Assembly (NCBI GenBank): GCA_027943335.1
Contig: BSBK01007022.1
Location: forward strand, 310,001-374,000
Direction: 5' to 3'
DNA length: 64,000 nucleotides
Source of the DNA: Chamaecyparis obtusa
Lineage: Eukaryota > Streptophyta > Pinopsida > Cupressales > Cupressaceae
Both the position numbers and the translations under genes were made by a program. This document shows positions 37,151 through 47,978 of the stretch, piece by piece; the stretch's first letter is position 1, and every line of letters begins with the position of its first letter. The notes beneath the pieces are model-generated. The model had not been told where the DNA came from. It saw nothing but the letters and a program-made list of their open reading frames with translations, and ran no database searches.

Positions 37151-38229
37151 AGATATACTACTTTTCAAACTTTACTCATGATGATTATAATGATCTTGAG
37201 AAGATTTTGAGCACACTTCCAGTGTTGATTCAGACTAAGAGGAGAATTTTTGCTACTTTAACTTGGGTATTCTCACATGTGATCAAGTTCTTGAGCCATC
37301 CATTATTTCTCCTCCTATTGATATTGCATGTACTATTGTTCCTGGTGATGATTGCATTTATACAACCATGGGTTTAAGTGATTCGGTGTAGTAGGATACT
37401 CCTTGTCTTCCAAACTTAGTTCCATGGGATGACTACTTGAAAGACATTGCAGGTTTTTTTTTGGAGTCCTATATTACATATTTGGGAGAAACTATTGATG
37501 ACATTCATCTTCTCTTTTGTGAATATGATCCTTCTTCAGTTGCTACAAGGGAACATGTTGACCATCATCTTCATTCTCCACTTGATAATTCTTTTGAGGT
37601 TGACATGATTGTGGATTCTTTGATATAACACTTGGAGGAGGTCACTTTATCTTCAGAGGAGACACTTGAGTCTTTGACACATGTTCTATATTCATCCTTA
37701 GTTGATCCTAACTTATCTTTTCAAGAAGAGTGGCCTAGTACACATGGTTTTAGAGATTCCATATATTTTTAGGTTGCTTCCTATAGATTGGGGATTCTTC
37801 CTTGATGCACCTTGGTTGTGTTTCTTCCTAAGGGGAGGAACATTTTTATACACTCATGGAGTAGTTTATACATTGAGCCTAGAAGATCTACCACATGTTT
37901 ACATTCTACATTGATGGGGGGGATACTTTTTCTCTCTTCCACTTCTTCTCTCTTACATGGGGCTTATTGATTTTATATACATGATATATTTCATAATGGA
38001 GGGATCTTAATTACTCCATCCATCCATGCATTTTTCTTGTTTTTTCATCTCTCTTTTTGGGTGATTTTTTTCCCTCTTTTTTTCTTTATGAGAGATTGCA
38101 TTGAATATATTTTTCACTTGCATATTGTACATTGGTACCTAACATGTCCTAGTAGCCAAGACCCATCATGTATTTTCATCTAGATTTATAAGCTTAAGTT
38201 CTTTACCCTCAGTTGTACTTAAGGGGGGG
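37151..38229 (+). other. Element B interior after protease, no polymerase
   Basis: Several short frames (37,437-37,628 and 37,702-37,914) have no domain I recognise. They do not match integrase or reverse transcriptase. This is either an unrecognised coding part of a non-autonomous element or sequence that replaced pol. A purine tract AAGGGGGGGT ends the region before the 3' LTR. Confidence 0.5.
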
Positions 38230-38706
38230 TGTTGGTGTAATTAAATATTCCTAATTATACTTTACTTAAGCTTACATAGGATAATGCATTTGCATATTAG
38301 TTGTCATGTAGACACCTAAGATTTTTCATTTTATTTTAGCACATGGTGTAGGAGAATTTACACTTTATGTGTGAGATCCACTTTTAGTACTTTTATCACA
38401 TCATCATCCTCTCATTGTTGCACATGTTGCACATATTTAGTTGCACAAGAGAGGATGATCCACCTTTGGTGGACATGTGATTACACCTAGTGTGACTAAT
38501 AGGTTATCATTTGCATATCTCCTAGTTATCATGCATTGCCTATATATTTAGGCACATATACTTTGTATTTATCATTTTTGTATCTATTATATTGATCATT
38601 ATCGAATCAATCATTGGATCATAACATTTTTCCTATCTCTCTTGTGCTATCAATTGGGCTTCTAGATCTTGGAATTTTCATTCTTTTCCTTAGGCAAATT
38701 ATTACA
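38230..38706 (+). repeat. Element B 3' LTR
   Basis: Starts TGTTGGTGTAATT after the purine tract and ends ATTACA. Direct copy of 2,670-3,146. Confidence 0.88.
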
Positions 38707-39483
38707 ACAACACAAAGGCACATTTACGAACAATGACATAGGTACAACATAACATGTAACAACATATAGAAGAAGAAAGATACAAATAGAAGAATGTTTA
38801 TGACATTGTTATTCCTTTATCATGTTGCACCAATAGATAAACAAGGATCATTTAAAGAAATCTAAACAAAACATGTAACAAGAAACACATCATGAGGGAA
38901 GCACATTACAACAAAGAAATACATAGAGGTCCATCGAATAAGAGGAGATAATCAAGAACATTGCCTCCCCATTATTGCATTCAATATTGTTTAAGGAAGG
39001 TGGGAAACTCACCAAAGGAGAAATATCAAGCATAATAGATGGAACAATAACCATTTCCAAACAAGGACCATGCTATAAAGATAGGTCACTATGTTCATTA
39101 CTAGGTCTAAAGCATAATTGGTAAATGATGATCAATATAAATAGTATCATAATCATCAAAACCACTACCATGAATATCATTGTTAGAATCATGAAAATCA
39201 TCATCAAGAGTATCTTAATCATCATGATTTATTGTAATAGAATCTAAGATATGAATAGAATTGTCATGTTTATTCATTTTTGTTTGATTTAAATTCACTT
39301 CATCCATAGGTTCAAGCATAGGTTGGTCAAAGAGAAGAGAAGTATGAGGAGGTGTATGAGGTGAAGAAATGTTTTGAGAAGCACATTGACATGATCTAGC
39401 ATGATGCTTGCAAAAATGATCAAAAGCATGATGGTTATGTTTTCTCTTTCTATAAACTTGGTTTGGGATAGGATCAATCAACA
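38707..39483 (-). other. Element A interior, downstream of protease
   Basis: Continuation of element A on the right of the B insertion. Short minus-strand frames (39,529-39,215) are His-rich and have no recognised motif. No polymerase motif seen. Confidence 0.4.
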
Positions 39484-42084
39484 TCAGGTCCTTTTCTTCT
39501 TTAGAAGGAAGAAATAAAGGAACACACAAGGTTGAGAGATAGGCTGCGAAGTATGTGGATAAGAAATAGGAAGAGGATGTATAGATGGTGTAGGAATAAT
39601 TCCATGTCCAAGCTCATCCTTATATTTTCTAAGCTCACAAATCTTTTTAATCTTGTAGGCTTGGTATGATTGAAAGAGATAGTCAAGATGGGTTTGAGTT
39701 GGTTGAGGCATGGAAGGCCAAAATAAATCAAGTTCAACTAAGTCTCTAGGCACGGAAGGCTAATAAATACTATGATTTACAGTCATTATCTCTCTATTAT
39801 GAGGAAATTTAACATATTTATTAATGGAAGAAGCCACAAATTTCATGGAAATAAGCCAAGGAAGACCAAGTTTGACTTGAAATTGATCAGAATTGGGAAT
39901 AACAATGAAAGTAGTGTCTAAGGTTTCACCACCAACTTCCACAAGAATTGAAATGGAACCATGGGAAGGATGAGGGAAACTATTACAAGTTTGAATCAAG
40001 ACATCATATTTATCATAAAAATATTATTGAAATTATTTACTAAAAAGATGCTCTTTAGTTATCACATTCACCATGCAAGTAGGATCAACAAGGGTGCCAT
40101 GGGAAGGAATGACAATAACCCTAGAGATAATGTAGAGAGGAGAATCAGATGCTTTAATTGTATTAGTAGGATCAAAGGTAATGCAAGACTGAGGGGGAGG
40201 TTAAGCTTTAGTTTTAACCTGCTCAAATTGGCTAACAACATGGTTGGTTTCAATAAATTTATCATCGTAGTCAATGCACTAAGAAGAAGAAGGTTGATCA
40301 ATAGTATTGGTCAAATGAGATGTAAAAGGATTTGTGTGAATTTATAAATTTTGATTAGGAGGTGCCACTAATTTGTTTCCTTGATCATTAGAATTATTAA
40401 AAAATATATCCTTGGAATCAATAAGGTCTTTAACAACACTTTTCAATTGTAAACACTTTTTAGTATTATGACCAGGTTGACAATGATATTGATAGAAAGC
40501 TCTGTGATCAAACTATTTGGACTTAGGTTTGGATGGGTCAATTGGTTTTATAGGAGGAAGTGTTAACATATTAGCATTCATTAAATTCATCATTACATTA
40601 TGCAAAGATTTAGAAAGATGAGTATTAGTATCATAAAGTCTAAAAATAGAGGACAAATGGGCCACCCCTTTGGATAATACTGCAACTTGTTCATCAATAA
40701 TGTTGGATGAATTATTGGTTTTGATGTAGCTATTGGATTTCTAAAATTTATTGAAATTGGATGCATCATCACTCTTATCAATAGGAATAGAATCCATTGG
40801 AGTGTTTCTCTCAAATTAAATCACTTGAAGTTGATAATGATGAAGCACTGGACACAATTGTGAAAAGGAAGAAAACTCAGAAAGAAGAATCTTATCTCTA
40901 ATGTCTTTTTGTAAATTAGAAATAAAAATTTGTTGTATATCAACATCAGGAACATGATAAGAAATATGAGCATGAAAATGCTTAAATATAGCAATGAAAT
41001 CACTAATTTTTTCTTTAACACCTTGTTTACAATGCATTAAATATGTCAAAGAAAGTTTAGGACCAATGTTGTTTTGAAATTATTGAATGAAAGCATTAGA
41101 AACCTTGTGGAAGGAGTCAACGGAATAAGGAGATAAGGAACAATACCATTGCAAGGATTTTTATTTAAAGGTTATAGTAAAAAAAAATTCATGAACCTAT
41201 GATCATGAGAGAAATCACTACACAATATTTGGAAAGTTTTGATATGAGACACAAGATCACCCTTACCATTATAAGTTTCAAGATGAGGAATCTCAATTCT
41301 TTGTGGGATAAAAGCTTAGATAATATCCGTAGACAAAGGACTAGAAATGTCACAAGTAGTAATATTGAACTTTGATTGAGTCATAAAGTAAATTTGTTAC
41401 TGTAAAGAAGACATAATTTGAGCCAAGCTATTGATAGTGGAATTTGTAGAAGAAATGGGAGGAGAAACATGAGACATGTTAAGGGCATTGTGGGAAATGG
41501 AAGGAATGTTTAAATATGAAAATGGAAAAATATGATAAAGGAACAGATGAAGGAAATGAAACACATGGAACACTTAAAGGAATAGAAGGAAAAATAGGAT
41601 TCATAAGACTCACATGTGTAGGATTGAAAGTTTGAATTGAATTTGTGATGATAAGTGGAGTAAAAGTGGAAACACTAGGAATGGAAGTAGAAATAGGAAA
41701 ATAGGTTTCAACACTTTTAGTACATGGAATGATACCTAAATCTTGAGAAAAATCCTTTAGAGGCCTGACATTGGTATGAAAAAGATGAGAAATAGTACGC
41801 AAGAGGTCAAGACCATGTTCATCATGATGAATAAGCTTTATTTTTTCTTGCACAATGGAAAGGACTTTAGGATTATGATTCTCTTGAGATAATCATTGTT
41901 CAAACTTTTCAAAGTCATGGGAAAGTTTTTGGACTTGAGAAGGAGGAAATATTAATGCTTCATCTTGATCATGAGAAGAATAAGAAGATTTGGTCTCCAT
42001 GATAGGATTGATATCATTAGAAGACATGTTGGTCTCATCAAGATTCCTAGGAAAGAAGGAGGGTTTCAAATCAAAGGAACCCAT
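39484..42084 (-). pseudogene. Element A gag and degenerate protease
   Basis: Begins MGSFDLKPSFF (42,084). A Pro/Ser-rich segment (41,853-41,479) is followed by a gag core with SDFIAIFKHFHAHISYHVPD and FISNLQKDIRDKILLSEF (41,000-40,870). A zinc-type block YHCQPGHNTKKC lies near 40,500-40,460. The protease region has VDPTCMVNVITKEHL (near 40,090-40,045) where an active-site D-[ST]-G would be expected, then ISILVEVGGETLDTTFIVIP and LGLPWLISM (39,920-39,840). The D-P-T reading suggests the protease is inactive or that this family uses another protease. Frames are split by several stops and shifts. The zinc block is like that in element D, which supports Ty3/gypsy. Confidence 0.75.
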
Positions 42085-42454
42085 TCAGGATCAAAGGAAC
42101 CCATGAGTCTATAGATTATTCTAACCAAAATTCTATAGGTGGGACTCAAAGTGATAAATATCATACAAAAGGAAATGAAAGGAAAGAGAGATACAATTGA
42201 ATTTGAAATAAATATGCAATTCAACAAAAATTAACTATCAAATTTAAGCATGTAATTATGAAATATGAAAACTAAATGCATACAATGTAGAAGAGATGTA
42301 ATGTAAATAGTGAGTAACACAATGCATATAAATTATATCTAGATATGAAAATGAAATGCAAAGCAAATATACAAATGTAAAAATGTAAAGGAGATCACAC
42401 AAAGAAGATATAACTAACAAATAAGAAAGAATGCAAGCATCAAGCTCACTAAAA

Positions 42455-42584
42455 TGTGATATAGAAATTGGTGATCAATGGTAGACCCCCACTTTCTATA
42501 TACATTGGAATACCAAACCCCATACTTAAACCAAATCTGATTAACACAACCCAAAATGGATGAAGGAGTGCTAATGCACAATAT
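42455..42584 (-). repeat. Element A 5' LTR, visible part
   Basis: Matches 97-229 (TGTGATATAG, GGTGATCAATGGTAGA, ACAACCCAAAATGGATGAAGG). The match stops abruptly where a TGTTGGAAAC start appears at 42,585. Confidence 0.65.
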
Positions 42585-43005
42585 GTTGGAAACTACAATT
42601 GTTATATTGGCATTGATGTCAAACCTTAACTGGTAAGACATTTTCTATCTAGGAGAGTACCATATCTTTTGATTGATGAAGAGGATGAGGAGATAACAAG
42701 AGAACCTAAGGAAAGGTTGAGTTATGTGATACTTCAATGGGTACTTGATTAGTTGGCATATTGACAAGATAATGTGTTGTTTATCTTTAACACCAAGTGA
42801 AGAAGAAAGACTAGAAACATAGGATTAACCAAGAAAAAGTGAAGAAATCTAGTTTAAGCCGAGTGATGTTAGTGTTGATCGAGTGCTAGGAGATGCTGAG
42901 AAAATCTTGTGTTGAACGAATATCAATAATTTCTAAATGACAGATAATTGTCGAGAATAAAAATGTTAGTGATGACCGAGATACACAGTATTGGGTAAGT
43001 GCACA
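42585..43005 (+). mobile_element. Probable start of a further LTR element interrupting element A
   Basis: TGTTGGAAACTACAATTG followed by GGCATTGATGTCAAAC resembles the start of plant copia LTRs, as in element E (TGTTAGG and CATTGATGTCAACAC). No partner LTR, primer site or end was found in the window, so extent and family are unknown. Confidence 0.4.
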
Positions 43006-44050
43006 AAGATGGGGGACCAAAAAGGGGGTATAAGATGCCACTTTTTTCCTAAAATCAGCAAACTCTGAACTTCAACAAGAAATTGAAGATAGTTAGACTC
43101 AAAATTTTAAGATGCGACAAAAACAAGAGTTGTAATACTCTGAATCTAGTTCCTAAAATACTAACTTATTTTGAAAATGGTGTAGATTAAGGCTCTCAAA
43201 AAGGGGGACCACAAAAAGTGGTCCTATTTTTTGTGAAAAAACATAACATAGTGTTTGGTGTGCTCCCCCTAAAATGTTAACTTTTTTTTTGAAATTTTTT
43301 AATCACTCTGGTGAGAAGTTAGCTAACACCATGTAGTTTATCCCATAATTTTTTGGAAATTTTTTGATGAATGTATAATTTTTGATGAATTTATGAAGTG
43401 CACACATCCTGAAAACATGAAATTTACGAGTAATCCCCCTAGAAATCATTTAAAACTAATCAAAAATCAAATTTTCTTTTTTTTAAAGTGGGTAGAATGG
43501 AGCCTAGTTTCTAAAAATGTAACTTGTGGCGAAATTTGATGAACGAGCCAAAATCTATGCCCAAAATACTACATGTTGGTTTTTTACAAAAAATGGACAT
43601 AGACACAAAAGAAATTAGAGTTGAAAAACTTAACATAATAAGAATTCAAAATAAATTGTATGGTTAGATAGCTAACAGAGAGATCTACAATATCACGTCG
43701 TTTGATTTTTACGTTCTTGAGCCACAAGTAAACTTGACGAGGAGCACACAAAAAAAGATGTCATTTTTTTGTATGTCTGCTGGAAAACATGTCTCAGGCC
43801 TATTTGAATCATCCAAGCCTTTGGGTTGGATCTCCAAGGAAAATCCAAGCCTTAGGATTGGTAAATTCCAATGCCTTACAAAGTGAGTGTGCCCTATAGG
43901 GCGCACACCCTATAGGACGAGCGCACTACTAAAATCTATGACTTCCATAGGGTGTGCACCCTATGAAAGTCATAGATTTCAATAGTGCACTCGCCCTATA
44001 GGGCATGCGCACTATTTAAGTCATAGATAAATAAATAGTGATGAGAAATA
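43006..44050. repeat. Unassigned repeat with palindromes
   Basis: Contains GGGGGACC/GTGGTCC blocks, including the small hairpin GGACCAC-AAAAA-GTGGTCC at 43,206-43,224, and the large palindrome at 43,901-44,010. No supported gene. It could be part of an LTR or a DNA transposon. Confidence 0.35.
43901..44010. repeat. 110-bp imperfect palindrome of CCCTATAGGG-type units
   Basis: The arms 43,901-43,954 and 43,957-44,010 are inverted copies around a TG centre. Core: CATAGGGTG-TG-CACCCTATG. Flanking arm parts AAATCTATGACTT and GCGCACT pair with their counterparts with few mismatches. A third unit, GTGTGCCCTATAGGG, lies just left at about 43,888-43,902. Confidence 0.85.
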
Positions 44051-44192
44051 GTTAGAGAGAGAGAGAGAAAGAGAGAGCATGCTCTCTCTCTCTCCCTCCC
44101 CCATACTCTCTCTCTCTCTACACCTTCCTATCCTCTATATTTTCCCTTCTTACCATCTTTCACCCCCTCTCTCTCTCTCACACACACACATG
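44051..44192. repeat. GA/TC and CA microsatellites with a GA-TC hairpin
   Basis: A (GA)n tract with CATGCTCTCTCTC directly after it forms an inverted repeat centred on GCATGC near 44,078. Further (CT)n runs follow, and a (CA)n run at about 44,180-44,190. Confidence 0.8.
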
Positions 44193-44196
44193 CTAT

Positions 44197-45639
44197 TGTA
44201 TGCACCCTAAAATGGTCACCTAGACTTTGGGCCCCCATTCATTAATTTATCAATTTTCTCAATCAATGCTTTGCAATATTTTCAATTCAAATCAATTTTC
44301 TTGATCAAATCGTAATTAATTCAATTATTTTAATATTTCCTAAGGTTTGATCATTTTATCCTAATTTTTATTTAATTAAGAGAACATGCTCCATTTTAAT
44401 TAAATAATAAAATCACTTTAGCCTAAGCCACATTTAATTAAAAGAACAAATCTCTTTTAATTAAATAATGGAGACCACTTTGCTAAAAATAATAAATAAA
44501 TAATAAAATAAAATAAAAAAGAAAAAGAATTTTTGTCTAAACATTGAATGCACACTTTCCAAGGTGAGTGGAATCTCCTTTTTCCTTTTAATATCTTCCA
44601 CACATCTTTTTGCCTCTTAACCATGTCCATTGATTTTGCCTCTTGAGAATCTTGAGCACATGGATCAACCAAGATTTAATCTCCACCATTGCTCATTTCT
44701 TTTTGCCTCTTAATCTTGACCATCCATTTCATTTTCTAAATCCTTTATAAGGAGCCCTCTCCTTCTCATTTTATGCATGGATGTTTTAGAGATCAAGATT
44801 TATGTTATTGTTATGCAGGTTTGGAGAGTGATTTTGGAGGAGGATTTGGGCACTTGATCTTGGATATTGCAACTTCTCTTTTGTTGTCTTCTTCTCTCAT
44901 GCCTCCATGGAAATCCATTTAGATTAATCTTGCACTTGCATATTAGATTAGATTCATATTTCCTTTCATAGAATAATCTTTCATAAGCATTTCCTTTCAT
45001 TTTCTTTCATGCATTGTTATCATATAGAATAGCTTTCATTTTCATTTGCATGCATACTTGATGATCATCGAGACTAGCATTCTTGTTTTTCTTCTTTGAA
45101 TCTTTCATTTTATGGTGTACTTGAATGGGCACAAACTAGGTCTAATCTGAGGGCCTCCATTACAAACCCTTGTACTCCATGAATAAAGAGCTATGAGTCA
45201 CCATTTGAGACCTCATTCTTGAGAAATCTTAGATTTAATTACTCATAGAAGTGTGTCAACATTTTAGCACACAGCTCTCTCCCACCTCTCTCTCTCTCCA
45301 CTTGAATATTTTATCATCTTAGAACTCAAGTGGCAGTCCTAGTATGCACATCCACATTGGTGTTGTCTTGCTTAAGTCAACTATAGGATAAAAAACCTAG
45401 TTTCCAGGTGCAGAGTGAGAGATAATGCTTCCCATAACCTCATGACATTGAAAGGATCACAATCGGGTCACTTGTCACAATAAATTTGAACAAGAAGAGA
45501 GCACCAGGTATGGTGCTAATCATGACACTCCCTTTCAACTTCCATATTAGAGATTCCCATTTCCATACCATATCTATTGTCAGTTTGAAGGAAAAAAAAA
45601 TCCTAACTAAGGTATTTGCGAGCAGTTAGGAAATACATC
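44197..45639. other. LTR-like non-coding stretch
   Basis: Starts with TGTATGCACCCTAAAATGG and has AATAAAGAGC plus TGTGTCAACA near 45,261, which look like LTR parts, but no partner copy or target duplication is visible. Contains a perfect 14-bp hairpin of ATTTAATTAAAAGA arms at 44,432-44,466. No gene supported. Confidence 0.3.
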
Positions 45640-45909
45640 CTATTCTAGATATTTTTGGTTCTCACAAACACGTACCATTTTCCACCATTTGGGTTCATGA
45701 CTATCGTTCTTTGAATGCACATGTTCCAAATTTCCAAAATCCTCAATATTATTGTTATTGCATCCTAGATTGGTCTCGATGGACTCTGCAGACTGATCGT
45801 CTACCTTTTTTATAAGGCCCTCATTGGGAGATTCTTGTGTAGCATTAGGGAGGTTCCTCAAGAGGGAGACATAGCCCCCATTCCTATTGGACACCATAAG
45901 GAGTTTCAT
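45640..45909 (-). CDS. Unrecognised 89-residue reading frame
   Basis: Opens with MKLLMVSNRNGGYVSLLRNL and is acidic and Asn-rich after that. I recognise no domain, and no neighbouring frame continues it. It may be chance or a relic of a retroelement ORF. Reported only because its composition is more protein-like than nearby frames. Confidence 0.15.
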   Translation of the reverse strand: MKLLMVSNRNGGYVSLLRNLPNATQESPNEGLIKKVDDQSAESIETNLGCNNNNIEDFGNLEHVHSKNDSHEPKWWKMVRVCENQKYLE

Positions 45910-47696
45910 AGAGTTTGAATTTTGAAAAACAGAGTGGGAGTTGCAATGTGTTTACAAAATGCTCCATTTTGTAGTAGTAGCCAAATAATTATGTTGCTCC
46001 ATTTTGGTGATGGATCTTAGGCTAGTAGAAAAATGTAAAGGGCATATAGTAGTTCTATATGGTGAATGTGTCATGTTTTATACTTGATAGTAGAACTCTA
46101 GCCTAAAAGGACAAAATTTGGAATATAATATTTTGATATAACAATATAATGGGTGGAGCCCCAATAGCTTCTATTTTCCTATAAAAAATTAAATATAATA
46201 TATAAAATATAAGAAAATAATAATATAATAATATTTTAAAAATTAATGGGGGAACTCAAGTAGGTTTGCACATCCTCTATGAATTATTCATGTACTCATA
46301 CTGGAAAGATTGGTTAATCTTTGTCTTCCACTTTTGATTATGGTTGAGGGTCATTCTTATCCCAGGTATTCATTTGTATGGAGAGAAACTTTCTTTTACT
46401 TCTACAGATGGATACGTGTGATAAGATGGTCCTTAACTGGGAATCATAGTGGACATGGGGCCTCATTGCTATATGTTTAATTGATTATACTCTTGGTATT
46501 TGGAGTGATTTGGTGATTTGTCATCCTCCAATTTTTTTGAGATTTTGGGTCATCCTTATTGATGAGATTTGAGTTGTATACATGAGTATTTATCATTGCT
46601 GCCATATCTTTCTCTAGCTCTCATGTGTATTATATACAATGAACCATTTATTAGTTCATGTATTCTAAGCTTGTATTTTCTTTTACATACTTGATAATGG
46701 GGATATTAAGACATGTTGTATATTTTGAAATTACAGTTGAGGGTCACTCTTATCCCAGGTATTCATTTTTATGAGCGGAACATGTGTTTGGTTGATCATG
46801 TGTTTTTACTCCTACACATGTCCATATGTGTGATAAGGTGATCTTCAACTGGGAATCATTGGGGATGACAAATGCTATATGGTTAACTGAGTGTTTCAAT
46901 AAGTTTTGAGCATGCGTAATTTATTGCCATTAATAGTTTTGTGTATGTGCTGGGATGTTCACTGGTGTGTATTCATGTCTTAGCTAATTCATGGTACCGA
47001 GATTGGTAAAGTACCATCCCGGATTGTAAGGAAAACTTTCTAGCTTTATCATATATCTATTTTGATGGTACAACATACCAAACATGTCATATATCGATTA
47101 ACAGTAAAATTAAGGTGGCAATATGTATATAGTTAAAATAGGTAGAGGCAATTTATGAATTCATAAACTATTCATTTGTAACTTAGCTCATATCGCATAA
47201 ACACTGAGTAATTTATCAATTCCACCCTTATGGGTATGTCACTTGTTGTTCCTTTATTCTCCTGTGGAACTTGAACTATGGGTGAAGGTTATTTGTTCAA
47301 AGCTCTTCTAACTGCAGAAAGGGATTTATCTAAAGTTAAGTTTTAAAGGCTGGACATTTGGACTTCTGCTAGTAACTATTATTTTAAAAGGCATAATCAA
47401 AGGAGATTTTGCACTTCTATTCTGATCTCTTATGTTTTTTACAGTTAATTCTGGTTATATTTGATTTTTATATTATTACTAATTGATCTTGCCAGTTTGC
47501 TGTCAAGGAGTATATGCAGGTTCCCTGACTGGTTCATATATGTTTTTCTATTCTAGATTTCAAGGAAATGTATTGACCTATCTTCCTTCTATTGATAAAA
47601 TATTTTTGAAGTCCCTTCGTGTTAGATTAGTTGTGTATTCAAATTCCTCCTTCTCTTCTATCTTTCCTGGTGGTTCATATTGTGGGATATTGGGTT
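45910..47696. other. Non-coding stretch with a duplicated block
   Basis: AT-rich. Two related blocks of about 150 bp start with TTGAGGGTCA at 46,344 and 46,737 and share CTTATCCCAGGTATTCATTT and AACTGGGAATCAT. No gene supported. Confidence 0.4.
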
Positions 47697-47978
47697 TTAG
47701 ATAATTTTCATATCCTGGATAACCAATGGTTTCTCTTCAGACATGGGTGGGGGATCTATGAGTCCTCTAATGTAATTGGCCTTATGTGTCATGGCATAGC
47801 TGTTTAGGTTTTCTAGGTTTAGCCATATCTTTATATGGTCTACTTGGTTGTACTTTGTTTCATTATGGGCGATGATGTGGAGATTTTCTTTCCAGGTTCT
47901 TTCCTGCACAAATCCTTGTTGAATCTGTGTAAAAAATAAAAATATATATAATAAAGTTATTATAGTGGCTATGGCCAC
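47697..47978 (-). pseudogene. Possible papain-type cysteine protease propeptide (I29-like) exon relic
   Basis: A minus-strand frame follows a good acceptor (TTTTTTACACAG, minus reading near 47,932) and reads ERTWKENLHIIAHNETKYN, then IWLNLENLN and ANYIRGL. This resembles the I29 propeptide pattern (F-x2-N, then I..HN, LN.F.D.T and Y.GL). The part before the acceptor is hydrophobic and probably intron. A stop follows at 47,697 and no catalytic Cys/His domain is seen nearby, so it would be a lone relic. The resemblance is by eye and modest. Confidence 0.3.

Larger units (their letters stand above)
2670..38706 (+). mobile_element. Element B: Ty1/copia-like retrotransposon with nested insertions
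   Basis: Two direct repeats of 477 bp (2,670-3,146 and 38,230-38,706) flank it. After the left LTR comes TGGTATTAGATCC (3,147-3,159), a typical initiator-methionine tRNA primer site. Before the right LTR lies the purine tract AAGGGGGGGT. The right LTR starts TGTTGGTG; the left copy has CATTGGTG, two transitions in the first two bases. Flanks ATAAC (2,665-2,669) and ACAAC (38,707-38,711) agree at 4 of 5 bases as a decayed target duplication. Without nested insertions it is about 4.1 kb and encodes gag and protease only, so it lacks integrase and reverse transcriptase. Confidence 0.85.
97..42584 (-). mobile_element. Element A: outermost Ty3/gypsy-like retrotransposon, gag and protease only
   Basis: About 130 bases at 97-229 recur as a direct copy at 42,455-42,584, both starting TGTGATATAG, and between them lie minus-strand gag and protease reading frames (42,084-39,484). 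I read these as the 3' LTR (left) and the end of the 5' LTR (right) of one minus-strand element. The left LTR probably ends at GGTACA (1,616), next to a C-rich tract that is a polypurine tract on the minus strand. The right LTR is cut at 42,585 by another insertion, so the far end is not visible. Element B (2,670-38,706) sits inside. No reverse transcriptase or integrase is seen in the remaining interior (1,617-2,669 and 38,707-42,454), so this looks non-autonomous or internally deleted. Confidence 0.6.

Noticed and set aside
39961..40347. 128-residue plus-strand frame
   Set aside because: Antisense shadow of the element A gag-protease region.
44197..45261. Full LTR call from TGTATGCACC to TGTGTCAACA
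   Set aside because: Start and end look LTR-like, but there is no partner copy, target duplication or convincing primer site, so it is reported only as LTR-like DNA.
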